Assembly: GCF_051201035.1 (NCBI RefSeq)
Contig: NZ_JBPODR010000010.1
Coordinates: 1-64,000, forward strand
Length of the DNA: 64,000 nt
Source: Thermoanaerobacterium thermosulfurigenes
Lineage (GTDB): Bacteria; Bacillota; Thermoanaerobacteria; Thermoanaerobacterales; Thermoanaerobacteraceae
Direction of reading: 5' to 3'
Positions 27,319 through 36,433 of this stretch are shown one piece after another. Below the pieces are notes generated by a model. That model was not told where the DNA came from. It searched no databases and saw nothing but the letters and a program-made list of their open reading frames with translations. A program made the position numbers and the translations under genes. Numbering within the stretch: position 1 is the first letter of the stretch; every line of letters starts with the position of its first letter.

Positions 27319-30018
27319 ATGTTTCAAACAAAAAAACCAGAAAATAGTACAATTTACTTCTTTAACGATGAATCTGTCAAAAATGGGTTAAGCGAACAAG
27401 AAGCACGCAAGAGATTATTGAAATACGGTCATAATGTTCTTGATGAAGGTAGAAAATTGACTGCTTTCGATATTTTTTTAGATCAATTTAAAGATTTCAT
27501 TGTGATGGTTTTGTTGGTTGCAACGTTGATTTCTGCTCTAATGGGAGAAATAGCCGATGCTGTGACGATCACGGTTATTATAATCCTTAACGCAATTCTT
27601 GGTTTTGTGCAAGAATACAGGACCGAACAGTCACTGGATGCTCTGAAAAAACTTTCTGCGCCATCTTCAAAGGTTTTAAGGGATGGTGTTGTAAAAGAAA
27701 TACCTTCAGAAGAAATAACAGTTGATGATGTAATATTGCTTGAAGCAGGCGACAAAGTACCAGCAGATGCTATTGTATTTGAATCTTCTAACTTAAGGAT
27801 TGATGAATCTATTTTAACAGGTGAGTCTATACCTGTAACAAAAGAACCTGTCGAAATAGGAAATAGGAGGGTGGCGCAAAAAAATAGCTTTATATACATG
27901 GGTACTGTAGTCACGAGCGGACGCTGCAAAGCTTTAGTTGTTGATGTAGGTATGAGGACTGAAATGGGCAAAATTGCAGGGATGATTAAAAATATTGACG
28001 ATAGCATGACACCACTTCAAAGAAGGCTCGATAAATTAGGTAAGGTCCTTGTAACAGGTTCTTTATTAATTTGCGCTCTTGTGGTAGTTATGGGAATCAT
28101 TAGAGGCGAGTCTATTTATTACATGTTTTTGTCTGGAGTTAGCCTTGCTGTAGCTGCTATACCTGAAGGTCTTCCTGCAGTTGTCACCGTATCGCTTGCT
28201 ATAGGAGTACAAAGGATGTTAAAGCGAAATGCGATTGTCAGGAAACTTCCGGCTGTAGAGACGCTTGGATGTACAAATGTCATCTGTACTGATAAAACAG
28301 GCACTTTGACGGAAAACAAAATGACAGTTAAAAAGTTTTTTGTGAATGATAATGTTGTAGAAATTGAGGGAAAGTCAAACAACGTTAAATTTACAATAAA
28401 TAGTAGGAAGGTAGAGCCAATTTATGATCCTGCATTAAAAAGGCTATTAGAAATAGGATGTATGTGCAATAATGCGGACGTAAAAATAGAAAAGGCCAAA
28501 GTAAGAAATGAAGTTGTAGAAGATGTAAAATACGTTGGAGATCCTACAGAAGCTGCCATTATGTATGCATCAATTTTAGGAGGTGTATCTAAAGAATACG
28601 TAGAAAAAAAGATGAAACGAATCGAAGAAATTCCATTTGATTCAGACAGAAAAAGGATGAGCGTAATAATTGAAGAAAATGGTATGATTTACGCATTTAC
28701 GAAAGGAGCACCTGATGTTATAGTAGAGCTTTGCAATAAGATTTTGAAAGATGGTAGGGAAGTTTCTTTAAGCCAAATTGAAAAGAGAAAGATACTTGAT
28801 GCAAACGAGAAGTTCAGTAAGGATGCTCTTAGGGTATTAGCATTTGCATATAGGAGGCTTCCTAAAGGAGTTAGATACAGCGATCCTTCAATAGTTGAAA
28901 GGGATTTAGTCTTTGTTGGATTAGAAGGAATGATAGATCCACCCAGAAGAGAAGTATACGATGCTGTATTAAAATGTAAATTGGCAGGTATTAAACCTAT
29001 AATGATAACAGGAGACCATAAGTTAACTGCTACAGCTATTGCAGATGAATTGAATATACGCTCAAAAACTGATAATATAATGACGGGAGACGAGATAGAT
29101 AGATTAGATGATAAAAAACTTAATGAAGCAGTAGAGAATACGACGGTTTACGCGAGAGTTTCTCCAAAACATAAACTGAGGATTGTAAGAGCTTTAAAAA
29201 GCAGGGGATATGTTGTTGCAATGACTGGAGATGGTGTAAATGATGCACCTGCCATTAAAGAGGCTGATATTGGTATTTCTATGGGGAAAAGCGGGACAGA
29301 TGTAGCGAAAGAGGCATCTTCTATGATTTTGACTGATGACAATTTTGCTACCATTGTAGCGGCAATTGAAGAAGGAAGGATTATATACGACAACATAAGA
29401 AAATTTATAAGGTATTTATTGTCATGCAACATTGGAGAAGTAATAACGATGTTTTTAGCTGCTTTGTCATCTTTAGAGCTTCCGCTTGTTCCTATACAAA
29501 TCTTGATGGTAAATCTTGTGACGGATGGGTTACCTGCATTAGCATTGGGGCTTGATCCTGCTGATAAAGACATAATGAATTTAAAGCCGAGAAAGGCAGA
29601 TGAAAGCATTTTTGCAAACGGTCTTGGAATAAGAATAGGCATCGTTGGAACTTTAATGGCTGTTTGCACGCTGTCATCGTACATATTTGCTTTGACTTAT
29701 GGCACATTGGACAGGGCAAGAACGATTGCGTTTTCGACTTTAGTCATGGTGGAGCTTATACATTCATTTGAATGCAGGTCTGAAAGACATTTGATATTCG
29801 AATTAGGCTTATTTACAAATAAATATCTTGTAGTTGCAGTTATTGCATCATTTTTGCTTTTTCTCTCAACTATATACATACCATTTTTAAGTGCTGTTTT
29901 TAGGACTATACCATTGACTTGGTTTGACTGGTTGGTAGTAGTATTTTTTTCATCTATAGAATTTGTTTTTAACAATCTGTATACTGCCTTTGTGTTGCCA
30001 AAAAAAGAGGCGAAGTAA
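27319..30018 (+). CDS. Cation-transporting P-type ATPase, Ca2+ type
   Basis: An 899-residue P2-type ATPase. The N-terminal cation ATPase domain leads to the actuator motif TGES, the PEGLP motif in helix 4 that is typical of Ca2+ pumps, the phosphorylation loop DKTGTLTE (aspartate near residue 326) and the hinge TGDGVNDAPA, with a six-helix C-terminus. It would export Ca2+ at the expense of ATP. The ATG at 27319, behind AAAGGGGG, is preferred to the 27259 start, which lies inside the upstream terminator. Mn2+ specificity cannot be excluded. Confidence 0.9.
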   Translation: MFQTKKPENSTIYFFNDESVKNGLSEQEARKRLLKYGHNVLDEGRKLTAFDIFLDQFKDFIVMVLLVATLISALMGEIADAVTITVIIILNAILGFVQEYRTEQSLDALKKLSAPSSKVLRDGVVKEIPSEEITVDDVILLEAGDKVPADAIVFESSNLRIDESILTGESIPVTKEPVEIGNRRVAQKNSFIYMGTVVTSGRCKALVVDVGMRTEMGKIAGMIKNIDDSMTPLQRRLDKLGKVLVTGSLLICALVVVMGIIRGESIYYMFLSGVSLAVAAIPEGLPAVVTVSLAIGVQRMLKRNAIVRKLPAVETLGCTNVICTDKTGTLTENKMTVKKFFVNDNVVEIEGKSNNVKFTINSRKVEPIYDPALKRLLEIGCMCNNADVKIEKAKVRNEVVEDVKYVGDPTEAAIMYASILGGVSKEYVEKKMKRIEEIPFDSDRKRMSVIIEENGMIYAFTKGAPDVIVELCNKILKDGREVSLSQIEKRKILDANEKFSKDALRVLAFAYRRLPKGVRYSDPSIVERDLVFVGLEGMIDPPRREVYDAVLKCKLAGIKPIMITGDHKLTATAIADELNIRSKTDNIMTGDEIDRLDDKKLNEAVENTTVYARVSPKHKLRIVRALKSRGYVVAMTGDGVNDAPAIKEADIGISMGKSGTDVAKEASSMILTDDNFATIVAAIEEGRIIYDNIRKFIRYLLSCNIGEVITMFLAALSSLELPLVPIQILMVNLVTDGLPALALGLDPADKDIMNLKPRKADESIFANGLGIRIGIVGTLMAVCTLSSYIFALTYGTLDRARTIAFSTLVMVELIHSFECRSERHLIFELGLFTNKYLVVAVIASFLLFLSTIYIPFLSAVFRTIPLTWFDWLVVVFFSSIEFVFNNLYTAFVLPKKEAK

Positions 30019-30033
30019 AATTTACTTCGCTTC
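30007..30033. terminator. Bidirectional terminator between the P-ATPase and convergent gene
   Basis: Arms GAGGCGAAGTAAA (30007-30019) and TTTACTTCGCTTC (30021-30033) pair over 13 bases with one G-U pair, followed by TTTT; on the other strand it opposes the convergent gene's end. Confidence 0.75.
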
Positions 30034-30354
30034 TTTTAAAACTTTCAAAGAATATCTAAGTTCTAAATAATTTACAAGTTTTTTTACCATGTCTTTCTTA
30101 TCATCATTTATAAAATTCCATTTATGTCTGTAGTCTGCAATGATGGATTCTGATATTGTACTTTGATTTAACACATCTCTTTCAATGTCTTTGTATATAA
30201 AAAGCCTTGAAACTCTTCCAGCACCTTTTGACAATGTCTTCGGATTTATTCCGTAATCGACGACATCAGCTTGCACTAAAGCATACCAATTGTAGTCGTC
30301 TATCTTTCCATATATAATTCCATACTTGTTGGTTTTGCTGTATACTTTGATCAT
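30022..30354 (-). CDS. Hypothetical protein (110 residues)
   Basis: A small soluble protein I do not recognise. It opens with a beta-rich stretch (KVYSKTNKYGIIYGKIDDYNWYALVQADVVDYGI) suggesting a small beta fold, then a basic linker and a helical tail (KDMVKKLVNYLELRYSLKVLKEAK). No signal peptide or catalytic motif is visible. It follows ndk on the same strand with a 53-base gap that contains a small hairpin (TAATAGAA/TTCTATT) and GGAGGAG, so it may be expressed from the MFS-ndk operon. Confidence 0.7.
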   Translation of the reverse strand: MIKVYSKTNKYGIIYGKIDDYNWYALVQADVVDYGINPKTLSKGAGRVSRLFIYKDIERDVLNQSTISESIIADYRHKWNFINDDKKDMVKKLVNYLELRYSLKVLKEAK

Positions 30355-30407
30355 TGAATATTCTCCTCCAATAGAATTTTTCTTCTATTAGAGTTTATTT
30401 ACTTGTC

Positions 30408-30824
30408 CTAAATTTTATTCGCGTATTCTGGAAACCATAAAAGTATTTCTCTTTTTGCACTTTCTAAGCTGTCAGAGCCATGCACTATATTGAATGTCGT
30501 ATTTGTGCAAAAATCTCCACGTATTGTACCTGGTTGAGCATCTTCAATTTTTGTAGGACCGTTTAAGAGTCTTACTATTCTAACAGCATTATCGCCTTCT
30601 AAAACCATGGCGAAGACAGGGCCAGACATCATATATCGAATTAAATCATTGTAAAATGGTTTGTCTTTGTGCTCCTCATAGTGCTTTTGAAGGAGTTCCA
30701 AAGAAGGCCATATAACTTTTGCAGCTACAAGATTAAGTCCTTTGCTTTCGTACCTTTTTAATATCTCGCCTATGAGCCCGCGCTTTACACCGTCTGGCTT
30801 TACCATAGCAAATGTCTTTTCCAT
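30408..30824 (-). CDS. ndk: Nucleoside diphosphate kinase
   Basis: A 138-residue NDK that transfers the gamma phosphate between nucleoside triphosphates and diphosphates through a phosphohistidine. The active-site segment NIVHGSDSLESA has H115, and the N-terminus MEKTFAMVKPDGVKRGLIGEI is typical. Its ATG directly follows the stop codon of the upstream MFS transporter gene (TAAATG), with AAAAGGATGG inside that gene, so translation is coupled. The pairing with a drug-type transporter is unusual. Confidence 0.95.
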   Translation of the reverse strand: MEKTFAMVKPDGVKRGLIGEILKRYESKGLNLVAAKVIWPSLELLQKHYEEHKDKPFYNDLIRYMMSGPVFAMVLEGDNAVRIVRLLNGPTKIEDAQPGTIRGDFCTNTTFNIVHGSDSLESAKREILLWFPEYANKI

Positions 30825-32234
30825 TTACATTCCATCCTTTTCTAAATTATTCTTTTTATTAATTTTATCCCGAACAAGGGATGTTAATGCACAGATTATG
30901 GAAAATATCCCTGCTACTATATATGCATCCCTCAATCCAAGTAAAAACGCACTATTGCTGTTTATTTTGATTGATTCATAAAACATCTGCCTATTGGTAA
31001 ATATTGCACTTCCCATAGCTATACCGAGGACCATTCCTGCATTTCTCATTGTGGCTAAGAAGGCAGATGCGATGCCGAGCCTATTTCTTGATACACTGCC
31101 CATTATAGAGCTGTTGTTAGGCGTTTGGAAAATTCCGTTGCCAATGCCGAAAAGACCTAATCTTAACATTATTGATGCCATCGATGAATGTAATGTCAGT
31201 GTAGACATAGAGAAAAGTGCTGTAGCTGTAATCAAAGCGCCAATAGTAGATAAAATTTGTGCTCCATATCTGTCAGATAAAATGCCACTTAATGGTGCAA
31301 CAACAAGCATTATCAACGGGAAAGATGTCATGATTATGCCAGATATATCTGTAGAATACCCAATTTTTTGTAAAAGAAAAGGAGTCAAAAACGTCATGGT
31401 GTTTTGCGCCATAAAATTTATTAAGGTGCTGAGATTTCCAAAGGTAAATAATCTTATTTTAAATAAGCTTAAGTCGAGCATTGGAAACTCTACTTTGTAT
31501 TCTATTATTACAAATGCTATAAAAAATGTTATAGATGTCAATAGAGATACGATGCTTAAGATAGACGTCCAGCCCCAAGTACCTCCTTCAGATATAAATA
31601 GGAGAAGTGCAGTGAGAAAGATAAATGCTGATAATGCCCCAAATGGGTCAAATTTCTCTGGAATTCCTTTATTATCTGGAACTACTATTTGAGCCCATAT
31701 AAAACCAATTATGCCTATTGGTATGTTTATATAGAATATCGATCTCCAGCCTAAGTATGTAAGCAAGAAACCACCTAATGTAGGTCCTATCGAAAGCCCT
31801 ATAGATACGGCCATTGCATTAAAGCCTAATGCTTTCCCTCTTTCGCTTGGAGGGAATGTAGCAGTTATTATAGCCGGAGCCATTGACATAAGCATACCAG
31901 CACCTATAGCTTGAAAGGCCCTTACAATAATAAGCATGTAGATATTGTTTGACATACTTAATATGGCGGAAGTGACGGAAAAAGTTATAAGACCATACTG
32001 ATATAGTTTTTTATAGCCTACCATATCTCCAAGCCTGCCAAATGTCAACATTAAACTTGAAAGCATTAATAAGTATGTCATCGAAATCCAGCTAGTAGTA
32101 GTAATATCTGTGTGGAAAATTTTTGCTAGTTGTGGCATTGCAATATTTGTTACACTGCCGTCTATAGGCCCCATGACTGTTCCTATTAGTACAGCAGATA
32201 AGATTATCCATTTATTAGTGCGAAGATTTTCCAT
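30825..32234 (-). CDS. MFS drug:H+ antiporter, DHA2 (14-helix) family
   Basis: A 469-residue membrane protein with about 14 hydrophobic helices. The early motif MGPIDGSVTNIAMPQLAK, the cytoplasmic-loop motif GRLGDMVGYKK and the helix-5 motif GPTLGGFLLTYLGWRSIFYINIP place it with EmrB/QacA-like exporters that use the proton gradient to expel toxic organic compounds. Substrate cannot be predicted. It begins the operon MFS-ndk-hypothetical and is divergent from the Amj-like gene. Confidence 0.9.
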   Translation of the reverse strand: MENLRTNKWIILSAVLIGTVMGPIDGSVTNIAMPQLAKIFHTDITTTSWISMTYLLMLSSLMLTFGRLGDMVGYKKLYQYGLITFSVTSAILSMSNNIYMLIIVRAFQAIGAGMLMSMAPAIITATFPPSERGKALGFNAMAVSIGLSIGPTLGGFLLTYLGWRSIFYINIPIGIIGFIWAQIVVPDNKGIPEKFDPFGALSAFIFLTALLLFISEGGTWGWTSILSIVSLLTSITFFIAFVIIEYKVEFPMLDLSLFKIRLFTFGNLSTLINFMAQNTMTFLTPFLLQKIGYSTDISGIIMTSFPLIMLVVAPLSGILSDRYGAQILSTIGALITATALFSMSTLTLHSSMASIMLRLGLFGIGNGIFQTPNNSSIMGSVSRNRLGIASAFLATMRNAGMVLGIAMGSAIFTNRQMFYESIKINSNSAFLLGLRDAYIVAGIFSIICALTSLVRDKINKKNNLEKDGM

Positions 32235-32346
32235 TTGCGCCTTTTCCTTTCCTGTAGTTTCTATAGTGGTTTTGACATAAAAAATTATAACACAGTTTTT
32301 GCATAAAAACGAAATGAAATATGATTTTGCGGTTCATCGTCATGTA

Positions 32347-32375
32347 TTGCTTTTTTTGTTAAATATGTCTATAAT
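32347..32375 (+). promoter_or_regulatory. Promoter of the Amj-like gene
   Basis: TTGCTT (32347-32352) and TATAAT (32370-32375) are separated by 17 bases and lie 35 bases before the start codon. Confidence 0.5.
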
Positions 32376-32409
32376 TTAACTTGTATATTTTAGCTTAGGA
32401 TGTGTGCAG

Positions 32410-33219
32410 ATGGTAGATGTAAAGAGGCTATTAATCGTTTGCTTTTTCACAATGATAATAAATTTGATCGATACATTATCGTATTCTATAAGGCCATCCG
32501 GCGTAAGGACCAGGAAGCTGGCAGTTTCATTATCATTGTTTAATATAATGGCTGTAATTTCCAGATTATCAAACATGATTCAAGGGCCCTTTTTAGGAAG
32601 TCTTGTTGATATATCCATAAAGTACAAAATGGTTTCAGCGCTAAGCATCGATATGAGATTTGTATTGTTGTCGGCTACATTAGGCGCTGTCATAGGTGCG
32701 CCGTTAATGCCTACGTTTGTTTCAGTGTTTTCGTCTGCCATAAATGGCATGGAGAAAGCTGGATCTGTGCCGAAACTTGTACTCATGTCTTTAAAGTGGA
32801 GCAGCATAAAGAAAATAAGGACTAAGATAGTTTTACCTAAGTTTAGCATGTTAAAAGGCATCAAAGAGACGAAAATACCTAAGAGCTTTCTGGTTTACAA
32901 TGTGATAATCACTTCTATATACACAACAGGCATTATATCGTCTTTGTATGCAGGTGCATTGCTGCCTGAATTTAGAACTACAGCAAGTTTGCTTTCGGGA
33001 ATAGTCAATGGCTTTGCCACAATTCTTTTGACAGTCATTGTCGATCCTGTTGCAGCACTTATTACGGATCAAGCACTGGCTGGGAAAAGAACACAGCAAG
33101 ATGTAAACACAATGGTGATATTATTAGTATTCGGAAAAATAATAGGTACGCTATTGGCGCAAATAGTCTTTGTACCGGCGTCTCATTTGATTCTCTTTGT
33201 CACAAAATTAATTGTTTAA
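32410..33219 (+). CDS. amj: Lipid II flippase, Amj family (DUF2837)
   Basis: A 269-residue membrane protein with about six helices and the Amj opening LLIVCFFTMIINLIDTLSYS followed by RPSGVRTRKLAVSLSLFN. In Bacillus subtilis Amj moves lipid-linked peptidoglycan precursor across the membrane when MurJ is absent or blocked. I use the ATG at 32410 rather than the GTG at 32404. It stands alone behind its own promoter, which would suit an alternative flippase switched on under stress, though no specific signal is visible here. Confidence 0.85.
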   Translation: MVDVKRLLIVCFFTMIINLIDTLSYSIRPSGVRTRKLAVSLSLFNIMAVISRLSNMIQGPFLGSLVDISIKYKMVSALSIDMRFVLLSATLGAVIGAPLMPTFVSVFSSAINGMEKAGSVPKLVLMSLKWSSIKKIRTKIVLPKFSMLKGIKETKIPKSFLVYNVIITSIYTTGIISSLYAGALLPEFRTTASLLSGIVNGFATILLTVIVDPVAALITDQALAGKRTQQDVNTMVILLVFGKIIGTLLAQIVFVPASHLILFVTKLIV

Positions 33220-33301
33220 TGAAAATTTAACACAGAAGAAACAAAAATAGTGTATAATATATAAAAAGGATTCTTATGAGGATCAAAGGAGATGGATAGC
33301 C

Positions 33302-33778
33302 TTGAATTTTGTAAATCCGACAAAAGGCGTTTTGGATATTGATAAGATGTTTAATGATATTGTGGAGTTTATAAAAGATGATAAGAATTCCAAGTACAAG
33401 CTTATGATAGGGACTGATTCACAGCCTGGTAAAGTCATATGCTTTGTTTCGGCAGTGATTATATATCGCGAAGGAAAAGGTGCAAGGTATTACTACAGGA
33501 AGTTTCAACATAAAAAAATTCCATCTCTAAGGCAAAGGATTTTTATGGAGGCTAATTACAGCATAGAGCTTGCAAATATATTGTCATCAAAATTTGAAAA
33601 AATGGGTAAGAAGGATTTTAATATAGAGATACATCTTGATGTTGGCGAGAATGGCATGACGAAAGATATTATAAAAGAAGTAGTGGGAATGGTTACTGGC
33701 TGTGGCTTTGATGCACAGGTAAAACCTGATTCATACGGAGCAAGCAAAGTAGCTGATAAACACACAAAGTCGATGTAA
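33302..33778 (+). CDS. YkuK family protein (DUF458), RNase H-like
   Basis: A 158-residue protein of the YkuK family, thought to have an RNase H-like fold: MIGTDSQ and later EIHLDVGENG and DSYGASKVADKHT carry conserved acidic residues. The biochemical function is not known. It begins with TTG behind AAAGGAGATGG and is followed closely by a terminator, so it is a single-gene unit. Confidence 0.85.
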   Translation: MNFVNPTKGVLDIDKMFNDIVEFIKDDKNSKYKLMIGTDSQPGKVICFVSAVIIYREGKGARYYYRKFQHKKIPSLRQRIFMEANYSIELANILSSKFEKMGKKDFNIEIHLDVGENGMTKDIIKEVVGMVTGCGFDAQVKPDSYGASKVADKHTKSM

Positions 33779-33791
33779 ATCATGTTCAATG

Positions 33792-33818
33792 AAAACCTCT
33801 TTTGAGGTTTTTATTTTT
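33792..33818 (+). terminator. Terminator after the ykuK-like gene
   Basis: AAAACCTC (33792-33799), a TTTT loop and GAGGTTTT (33804-33811) are followed by TATTTTTT. Confidence 0.75.
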
Positions 33819-33865
33819 TGGCAGTACATTGCAAATTAAATTTTGAAAAATCATTTTTTTAACTA

Positions 33866-33893
33866 TTGCAATATTGGCAGCAAGTGGTATAAT
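33866..33893 (+). promoter_or_regulatory. Promoter of the flavodiiron gene
   Basis: TTGCAA (33866-33871) and TATAAT (33888-33893) are separated by 16 bases, about 56 bases before the ATG. Confidence 0.45.
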
Positions 33894-33949
33894 TAAATTA
33901 AGGAAATAAAATATTAATTAATAATAATTATTATCTATGGGGTGATATT

Positions 33950-35137
33950 ATGGATAAAGTCGTTAAAATAAAAAATGATGTTTACTGGGTGGGAGTTTTG
34001 GATCCTGATCTTGAGTATTTTGATATAGTATGGAGAACACCATGGGGAACATCTTACAATTCATATCTTGTAAAAGGAAAAGAAAAAATTGCATTGATTG
34101 AAACGGTAAAAGAGCCATTTTACGATGAGTACGTCGATAAGATAAAAAGCCTTGTAAATTTAAAAGACATTGATTATATTATTGTAGACCATACAGAACC
34201 TGATCATTCTGGTGCATTGCCGAAACTTCTCAAAGAGGCGGTAAACGCAGAAGTCATTGGCAGCAGGACGGCTATAACTTTTTTGAAAGGACAGATAAAC
34301 CGCGATTTTAAGTTTAGAATAGTAAATGATGGTGACTCTATTGATTTAGGCGGTAAGACATTAAAATTCATCATGGCACCGTTTCTTCATTGGCCAGATA
34401 CGATGTTCACTTATTTAGAGGAAGAAAGAATTTTATTTACATGCGATGCTTTTGGCTGCCATTATACACCTAAACATCTTTTTAACGATCTTGAAGATGA
34501 TTTTAAAGAAGCTTACAAGCTTTACTTTGATTCCATCATAAGCCCATTTAAGCCAAAGGTTTTGGAGGCATTGGAAAAAATTAAGGATATTCCTCTTGAT
34601 GTAATAGCAGTAGGACATGGACCTGTGCTGAGGGAAAATATCGATAAGTATTTGCAGGATTATGAGAAGTGGAGCAAAGAAGATGTAGCTCAAAAAAAGA
34701 AAGTGCTCATATACTATGTTTCTGCATACGGAAACACGAGAAAAATGGCTGAGGAGATTGGCAATGGCATAAAAGATTCTGGAGTTATAGATGTTGAAAT
34801 ATACAACGCAAAAGCTGTTGATTTAGATGATGTTAGAGATAAGATTGAAAAAGCAGATGGACTTTTGTTTGGTTCCCCTACAATTACCGGTGATGCTGTT
34901 GAACCTATATGGAATGTCATAGATAGAATAAATCCAATAAAGAATAAAAATAAGCCTGCTGCAGTTTTCGGATCTTATGGATGGAGTGGCGAGGCAATAC
35001 CATTGATGGAAGAAAGGCTAAAAGGTCTTAAACTTAATTTAGTTGAGCCGGGTCTTAAAGTTAATTTTATTCCAAGTGATGACGATATTGAAAGATGCAG
35101 AGATTTTGGAAGAATATTTGCTTCATCGCTTGTATAA
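33950..35137 (+). CDS. Flavodiiron protein (FprA, A-type)
   Basis: A 395-residue protein with an N-terminal metallo-beta-lactamase-like diiron domain (HTEPDHSG carries H-x-E-x-D-H ligands, with later H, D and H positions in HWPDTMFT, FTCDAFGCH and GHGPV) and a C-terminal flavodoxin domain (about residue 250 onward, YVSAYGNTRKMAEEI and FGSYGWSGEA). Such enzymes reduce O2 to water or NO to N2O, protecting anaerobes. The gene 75 bases downstream encodes a likely electron donor. No fused rubredoxin domain is present. Confidence 0.93.
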   Translation: MDKVVKIKNDVYWVGVLDPDLEYFDIVWRTPWGTSYNSYLVKGKEKIALIETVKEPFYDEYVDKIKSLVNLKDIDYIIVDHTEPDHSGALPKLLKEAVNAEVIGSRTAITFLKGQINRDFKFRIVNDGDSIDLGGKTLKFIMAPFLHWPDTMFTYLEEERILFTCDAFGCHYTPKHLFNDLEDDFKEAYKLYFDSIISPFKPKVLEALEKIKDIPLDVIAVGHGPVLRENIDKYLQDYEKWSKEDVAQKKKVLIYYVSAYGNTRKMAEEIGNGIKDSGVIDVEIYNAKAVDLDDVRDKIEKADGLLFGSPTITGDAVEPIWNVIDRINPIKNKNKPAAVFGSYGWSGEAIPLMEERLKGLKLNLVEPGLKVNFIPSDDDIERCRDFGRIFASSLV

Positions 35138-35212
35138 CATAAGAGTTTTATATGCGTGCTGCATATAACACAAATTAAAATTTTCACATATAAAATTTGG
35201 AAAGGACTGATA

Positions 35213-36403
35213 ATGATGAATTTCATAATAATAGGAAACGGGATTGCTGCACTTCAAGCTGCTGAAAATATCAGAAAGAACGATGGTGAATCAAAAATTA
35301 CGATGATTTCGAGGGAGAAATACAACACATATTACAGGGTGAAATTGTCACATTTACTTGGGCAGCAATTTGATTTGGAAAAATTATATGTAAAGCCTGA
35401 TCAATGGTATAAAGATAACAATATAGACGTTTTGCTTAAGAGAAATGTGCTTTCAGTAGATACAGATAAAAAAATTGTGAAGTTGGATGACGGCAGCATT
35501 TTAACATATGATGTTCTCATAATCGCATCTGGAAGTCATAGTTTTGTTCCACAAGTTAAAGGAAACGATAAAAAAGGTGTTTACACTGTGAGAAGCCTTG
35601 ACGATGTGGAAAAATTAAACGAGTATATAAATGGCAAAAAACGAGGTGTAGTAGTGGGCGGTGGATTGTTAGGACTCGAAGCGGCCTGGTCATTAAGACA
35701 AAGTGGTTACGACATGACAGTTGTAGAATTTTTTCCAAGGTTGCTGCCTAAACAGTCTGACGAGGAAGGATCAAGGATTATTGAAAAGATCATTAAAGAT
35801 AGCGGTATAAATCTTGTATTAGGTGCAGAAGTAGAGGGGATAATTGGTGATACAGCAGACGGTGTTATGCTTAAAAATGGAATTAAAATAGATGCTGATT
35901 TTGTGATATTTTCAGCAGGCGTAAGGCCAAATTTGGATGCGATTAAAGATTCAGGCATAAAAGTCAATAAAGGAATTGTAGTTGATGATTTTATGAAGAC
36001 AAATATTGACGATGTATATGCAGCAGGTGATGTTGCTGAGCACAACGGCAAAATATATGGGCTTTGGACCGTCGCTTTGGCTCAAGGGAGGACGGCAGGT
36101 TTAAATGCTGTTGGTGTTAATACGGTATACAAAGAAGTCCTTCCGTCAAGCACATTGAAGATAACTGGTGTGGATGTTTTTTCATCGGGAAATATTTTCG
36201 ATGAAGCTGCTATATCCTACAGATATAAAGATGGAAATACTTATTATAAATTGTTTGTTAAAGAAAATAAATTGATAGGAACAATTCTCATAGGTGATAT
36301 AAGCTATTCTACAAAAATAAAGAAAGTCATAGATTCTGGGCTTGATTTAAAAGAGCTTTTAGATTCATCTAATGATGCCAAGGAAATATTAGAAAAAATA
36401 TAA
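35213..36403 (+). CDS. FAD/NAD(P)-dependent oxidoreductase, NADH:rubredoxin reductase-like
   Basis: A 396-residue pyridine-nucleotide-disulfide-type reductase. The FAD dinucleotide motif is IIGNGIAALQAAE at the N-terminus, the NAD motif is VVGGGLLGLEAAW (about 145-157), and YAAGDVAE closes the second FAD contact. It lacks a redox CxxxxC pair, so it is not a thiol reductase. NirB-like and rubredoxin-reductase-like proteins share this form; the flavodiiron neighbour favours transfer of NADH electrons towards O2 reduction. I use the ATG at 35213 (the ATG at 35216 is equally close to GGAAAGGA); the 35156 start has no ribosome site. Confidence 0.85.
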   Translation: MMNFIIIGNGIAALQAAENIRKNDGESKITMISREKYNTYYRVKLSHLLGQQFDLEKLYVKPDQWYKDNNIDVLLKRNVLSVDTDKKIVKLDDGSILTYDVLIIASGSHSFVPQVKGNDKKGVYTVRSLDDVEKLNEYINGKKRGVVVGGGLLGLEAAWSLRQSGYDMTVVEFFPRLLPKQSDEEGSRIIEKIIKDSGINLVLGAEVEGIIGDTADGVMLKNGIKIDADFVIFSAGVRPNLDAIKDSGIKVNKGIVVDDFMKTNIDDVYAAGDVAEHNGKIYGLWTVALAQGRTAGLNAVGVNTVYKEVLPSSTLKITGVDVFSSGNIFDEAAISYRYKDGNTYYKLFVKENKLIGTILIGDISYSTKIKKVIDSGLDLKELLDSSNDAKEILEKI

Positions 36404-36433
36404 TACTTGGCAATCCAAGTATTATAAGGTTTT
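36402..36433. terminator. Terminator between the oxidoreductase and PAP2 genes
   Basis: AATACTTGG (36402-36410), a CAAT loop and CCAAGTATT (36415-36423) precede ATAAGG and a seven-T run. It serves the plus-strand gene and overlaps the end of the convergent gene. Confidence 0.75.

Noticed and set aside
30994..31692. A 232-codon open frame on the plus strand opposite the MFS gene
   Set aside because: It is the mirror of a clear 14-helix transporter; no ribosome site or recognisable domain.
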